8,403 bases of DNA from Chitinophagaceae bacterium UBA2789. GTDB taxonomy: Bacteria; Bacteroidota; Bacteroidia; Chitinophagales; Chitinophagaceae. Under the pieces are notes generated by a model, which did not search any database, was not told the DNA's origin, and saw only the letters and a program-made list of their open reading frames with translations. A program made the translations under genes and the position numbers. The stretch covers positions 1-8,403 of the forward strand of contig DEHX01000108.1 in assembly GCA_002352145.1 (NCBI GenBank). Reading direction: 5' to 3'. Shown one piece after another: positions 6,128 through 8,403 of the stretch; position 1 is the stretch's first letter, and the number at the start of each line of letters is the position of its first letter.

Positions 6128-7432
6128 ATGCAAACGGCTCCAAAAAAAGTAGTAAATGGCTGGGCTATGTACGACTGGGCCAGTTCCTCCTATAATCTTG
6201 TTATCACCTCCACCATATTCCCAACTTACTTTGAATCCGTTGCCGTAGACAATGCAGCAATTTCAAAGACCACTGTAACATTTTTTGGCCGCCAGTTTGA
6301 GAATACAGCACTTTATAACTATGCGCTGGCCCTTGCCATGCTGATTGTGGCCGTCATGTCACCACTGCTTTCATCTATTGCCGATTACAGGGGAACCAAA
6401 AAAAGATTTCTGAACTTTTACCTCACTATGGGTAGCATTGCCTGTGCTTCCATGTTTTTTTTTGACAGCCAAACACTGGAGCTAGGCATAGCAGGTATTA
6501 TTATCGCCTGTGTGGGCTTCTGGGGTGCACAGGTTTTTTATAATTCATTCCTGCCGGAGATAGCAACCATAGAAGACCGTGATAAGGTAAGTGCCAAAGG
6601 TTTCGCCTATGGCTATGTGGGCAGTGTGCTGCTGCAACTTATTTGTTTTGCATTTGTAATGGGAAAACCTTTTGGCATTACAGAGGGAAAAGGGGCTCAA
6701 ATTTCTTTTCTGCTGGTAGGCTTATGGTGGTGGGGATTTGGGCAGTTCGCATTAAAAAGATTACCTAAACCTGTCCCAGCCGGCACAGGTGATTTGCAGC
6801 ATAATATCTTTTCAAAGGGCTATTCAGAACTGAGAAAAGTATGGAACCAGTTGACACACATGCCGAAACTAAAAAGATTTTTGCTTTCCTTTTTCTTCTA
6901 TAATATGGGAGTACAAACAGTGATGTTGGTAGCTGCCTTGTATGGAAAAAGTGAATTGGAGATTCCTACTACCAACCTGATCATTGCTATTTTAATAATT
7001 CAACTAATTGCCATCCCCGGGGCCTACACAATTTCATGGCTTTCTTCCAAAATCGGAAATATCAAAACACTCATGTGCCTTGTTGTATTATGGATACTTT
7101 TATGTGTAGCAGCGTATTTTTTACCTAAAGGCGGGATTTATGAATTTTATGGATTAGGAGCAGCTGTGGGATTTATCATGGGTGGTATTCAGTCATTGAG
7201 CCGCTCTACCTATGCCAAGCTGATGCCGGAGACAAAAGATACAGCCTCCTTTTTTAGTTTTTATGATGTAACAGAAAAGATGGCAGCTGTAGTAGGCATT
7301 TTCAGTTTTGGGTTTATTACAGAAATATCCGGTTCACAGAGAAACTCTGTTGTAGCACTTGCTACATTTTTTATCCTTGGTTTATTACTATTATTTTATG
7401 CTAATGCAGCTAAAGAAAAGCAAACACAATGA
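6128..7432 (+). CDS. UMF1-family (Atg22-like) major facilitator transporter
   Basis: This is a probable 12-helix inner-membrane transporter of 434 residues, of the MFS branch known as UMF1 or Atg22-like. Members move small molecules, possibly amino acids; the substrate here is unknown. Evidence includes the N-terminal signature GWAMYDWASSSYN (11-23); a loop like MFS motif A, SSIADYRGTKKRF (82-94), between the second and third helices; FYNSFLPEIATIEDRDKVSAKGFAYGYVGS (137-166, quoted only as a landmark by its FLPEIA and GFAYGYVGS parts); and the C-half signatures GGIQSLSRSTYAKLMP (352-367) and ASFFSFYDVTEKMAAVVG (373-390). An in-frame TTG at 6122 would add two residues; the ATG at 6128 fits the family start better. 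TATATTTA at 6105-6112 is a near match to the -7 box, but its only TTG is too close. The stop overlaps the next gene's start. Confidence 0.9.
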   Translation: MQTAPKKVVNGWAMYDWASSSYNLVITSTIFPTYFESVAVDNAAISKTTVTFFGRQFENTALYNYALALAMLIVAVMSPLLSSIADYRGTKKRFLNFYLTMGSIACASMFFFDSQTLELGIAGIIIACVGFWGAQVFYNSFLPEIATIEDRDKVSAKGFAYGYVGSVLLQLICFAFVMGKPFGITEGKGAQISFLLVGLWWWGFGQFALKRLPKPVPAGTGDLQHNIFSKGYSELRKVWNQLTHMPKLKRFLLSFFFYNMGVQTVMLVAALYGKSELEIPTTNLIIAILIIQLIAIPGAYTISWLSSKIGNIKTLMCLVVLWILLCVAAYFLPKGGIYEFYGLGAAVGFIMGGIQSLSRSTYAKLMPETKDTASFFSFYDVTEKMAAVVGIFSFGFITEISGSQRNSVVALATFFILGLLLLFYANAAKEKQTQ

Positions 7433-8289
7433 AACTCTATACGATTAATACAGGTTACTTTAAACTGGATGGCGGTGCCATGTTCGGTGTTGTGCCAAAG
7501 ACGATATGGAATAAAATAAACCCTGCCGATGAAAATAATCTTTGTTCGTGGGCATTACGTTGCCTCCTGATTGAAGATGGTAACCGGCTGATACTGGTTG
7601 ATAACGGCAACGGAGATAAACAAGATGCCAGGTTCTTCAGTCATTACTACCTGCACGGCGATGACACACTGGATAAATCACTGGCGAAATATGGTTTTCA
7701 CCGGGATGATATTACCGACGTATTTCTAACTCACCTTCATTTTGATCATTGCGGTGGTACTATTAAAAGAGAAGGCGATAAACTGGCACCTGCATTTAAG
7801 AATGCCGTTTGCTGGAGCAATAAAGATCACTGGGATTGGGCAGTTTATCCGAACGACCGGGAGAAAGCATCTTTCCTGAAGGAAAATATTTTGCCTATCC
7901 AGGAAAACGGGCAACTACAGTTTGTAGACGTAAATGATGGCATTGACGGGCAATTGGGAAAAACCCGCTTTACCGACAATATTGATATTCGTTTTGTAAG
8001 CGGACATACTGATAAAATGATGCTGCCGCAGATAAGGTATAAGGACAAAACCATTGTGTTTATGGCCGATCTGCTTCCATCAGCTGGTCATATGCCGATC
8101 CCTTACGTAATGGGTTATGATATGTTTCCATTGACCACCATTCTTGAAAAGAAATCATTCCTTAAAGAAGCACAAGAGGGTGATTATATTCTTTTCTTTG
8201 AGCATGATCCGGTAAATGAATGTTGCACCGTTCAACAAACGGAAAAAGGGATTAGACCTAAAGACTATTTCAAACTGGAAGATATTTAA
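7429..8289 (+). CDS. MBL-fold metallo-hydrolase, lactonase/MPH-like
   Basis: This is a soluble 286-residue metallo-beta-lactamase-fold hydrolase without a signal peptide. The dinuclear metal site is complete: HLHFDH (H102, H104, D106, H107), H193 in SGHT, D214 in MADLL and H259 in FEHD. The N-terminal stretch GYFKLDGGAMFGVVPKTIW (9-27) and the overall spacing resemble the subgroup containing quorum-quenching lactonases and methyl parathion hydrolase. The Tyr that follows the bridging Asp in AiiA-type lactonases is not seen here (DLLP), so substrate should not be assumed. Its ATG overlaps the transporter stop by ATGA, indicating translational coupling and co-transcription. It may act on a compound moved by the transporter; this is inference. 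A strong terminator follows 6 bases after the stop codon. Confidence 0.92.
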   Translation: MKLYTINTGYFKLDGGAMFGVVPKTIWNKINPADENNLCSWALRCLLIEDGNRLILVDNGNGDKQDARFFSHYYLHGDDTLDKSLAKYGFHRDDITDVFLTHLHFDHCGGTIKREGDKLAPAFKNAVCWSNKDHWDWAVYPNDREKASFLKENILPIQENGQLQFVDVNDGIDGQLGKTRFTDNIDIRFVSGHTDKMMLPQIRYKDKTIVFMADLLPSAGHMPIPYVMGYDMFPLTTILEKKSFLKEAQEGDYILFFEHDPVNECCTVQQTEKGIRPKDYFKLEDI

Positions 8290-8294
8290 TAGCT

Positions 8295-8322
8295 AAAGCC
8301 CCTTTTTGAGGGGCTTTTCTTT
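8295..8322 (+). terminator. Intrinsic terminator after the MBL hydrolase gene
   Basis: AAAGCCCCT (8295-8303) pairs perfectly with AGGGGCTTT (8309-8317) around the 5-base loop TTTTG, followed by TCTTTA. It closes the transporter-hydrolase operon. The A run on its left side makes weak activity possible for the converging minus-strand gene. Confidence 0.9.
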
Positions 8323-8337
8323 ATCCAATCAATAGCA

Positions 8338-8403
8338 CTATTTTTTCTTGATCAGTGAAGTGAGCGGATGACGAAGGTTGGTATGGCTCATCATATCAAT
8401 TTT
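8338..8403 (-). CDS. C-terminal end of a minus-strand gene (partial)
   Basis: On the minus strand a frame is open from the right edge to TAG at 8340-8338. Its last residues are MMSHTNLRHPLTSLIKKK, a basic end. Only 21 codons are visible and I do not recognise the family. Support is the open frame, the tidy 48-base convergent gap with a terminator in it, and codon use like the neighbours. It could still be a chance frame. Confidence 0.55.
   Translation of the reverse strand, partial: KIDMMSHTNLRHPLTSLIKKK

Noticed and set aside
1..8403. Mobile element, prophage, CRISPR, tRNA or rRNA genes, or a defence system
   Set aside because: Coding density is explained by housekeeping and transport genes; I saw no transposase, integrase, direct-repeat array or RNA gene signature on either strand.

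Overview
The window looks like ordinary chromosomal DNA from a member of the Bacteroidota, most likely the Chitinophagaceae/Chitinophagales. This is inferred from protein character and gene order, not from a database search. Pointers are: a long LeuS with an enlarged insert before KMSKS; the order ftsX, DUF3098, uppP, which I recall as typical of Bacteroidota; starts preceded by A/T-rich leaders without clear Shine-Dalgarno sequences; several matches to the Bacteroidota -7 box TAnnTTTG; and moderate GC content.

Layout. Positions 1-2810 (minus strand) hold almost all of leuS. It is intact in frame from its ATG to the left edge and lacks only its last few dozen codons. A 187-bp divergent intergenic region separates it from a plus-strand block: ftsX (2998-3870), a small DUF3098-type membrane protein (3961-4206), a strong intrinsic terminator, and uppP (4286-5113). 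After a 165-bp leader comes a lipoprotein of unknown function built from two copies of one domain (5279-6043), closed by a second strong terminator. Next is a two-gene operon: a UMF1-type major facilitator transporter (6128-7432) overlapping by 4 bp an MBL-fold hydrolase (7429-8289), closed by a third terminator. At 8338-8403 the C-terminal end of a further minus-strand gene enters from the right.

How the genes work together. ftsX and uppP both serve the envelope: FtsX couples the divisome to peptidoglycan hydrolases, and UppP recycles the undecaprenyl carrier used for peptidoglycan and glycan export. The DUF3098 protein between them is probably also an envelope protein. leuS is a housekeeping gene with its own promoter. 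The UMF1-MBL pair is probably translationally coupled; its substrate is unknown.

I see no phage, insertion sequence, CRISPR array, RNA gene or defence system, and no convincing new multi-gene system. The most interesting signals are small. They are a 42-bp heptamer-repeat palindrome that fits leuS exactly in frame, an A/T-rich patch over the leucine-specific insert of LeuS, a hairpin lying on the ftsX stop codon, the terminator almost touching uppP, and the duplicated-domain lipoprotein.
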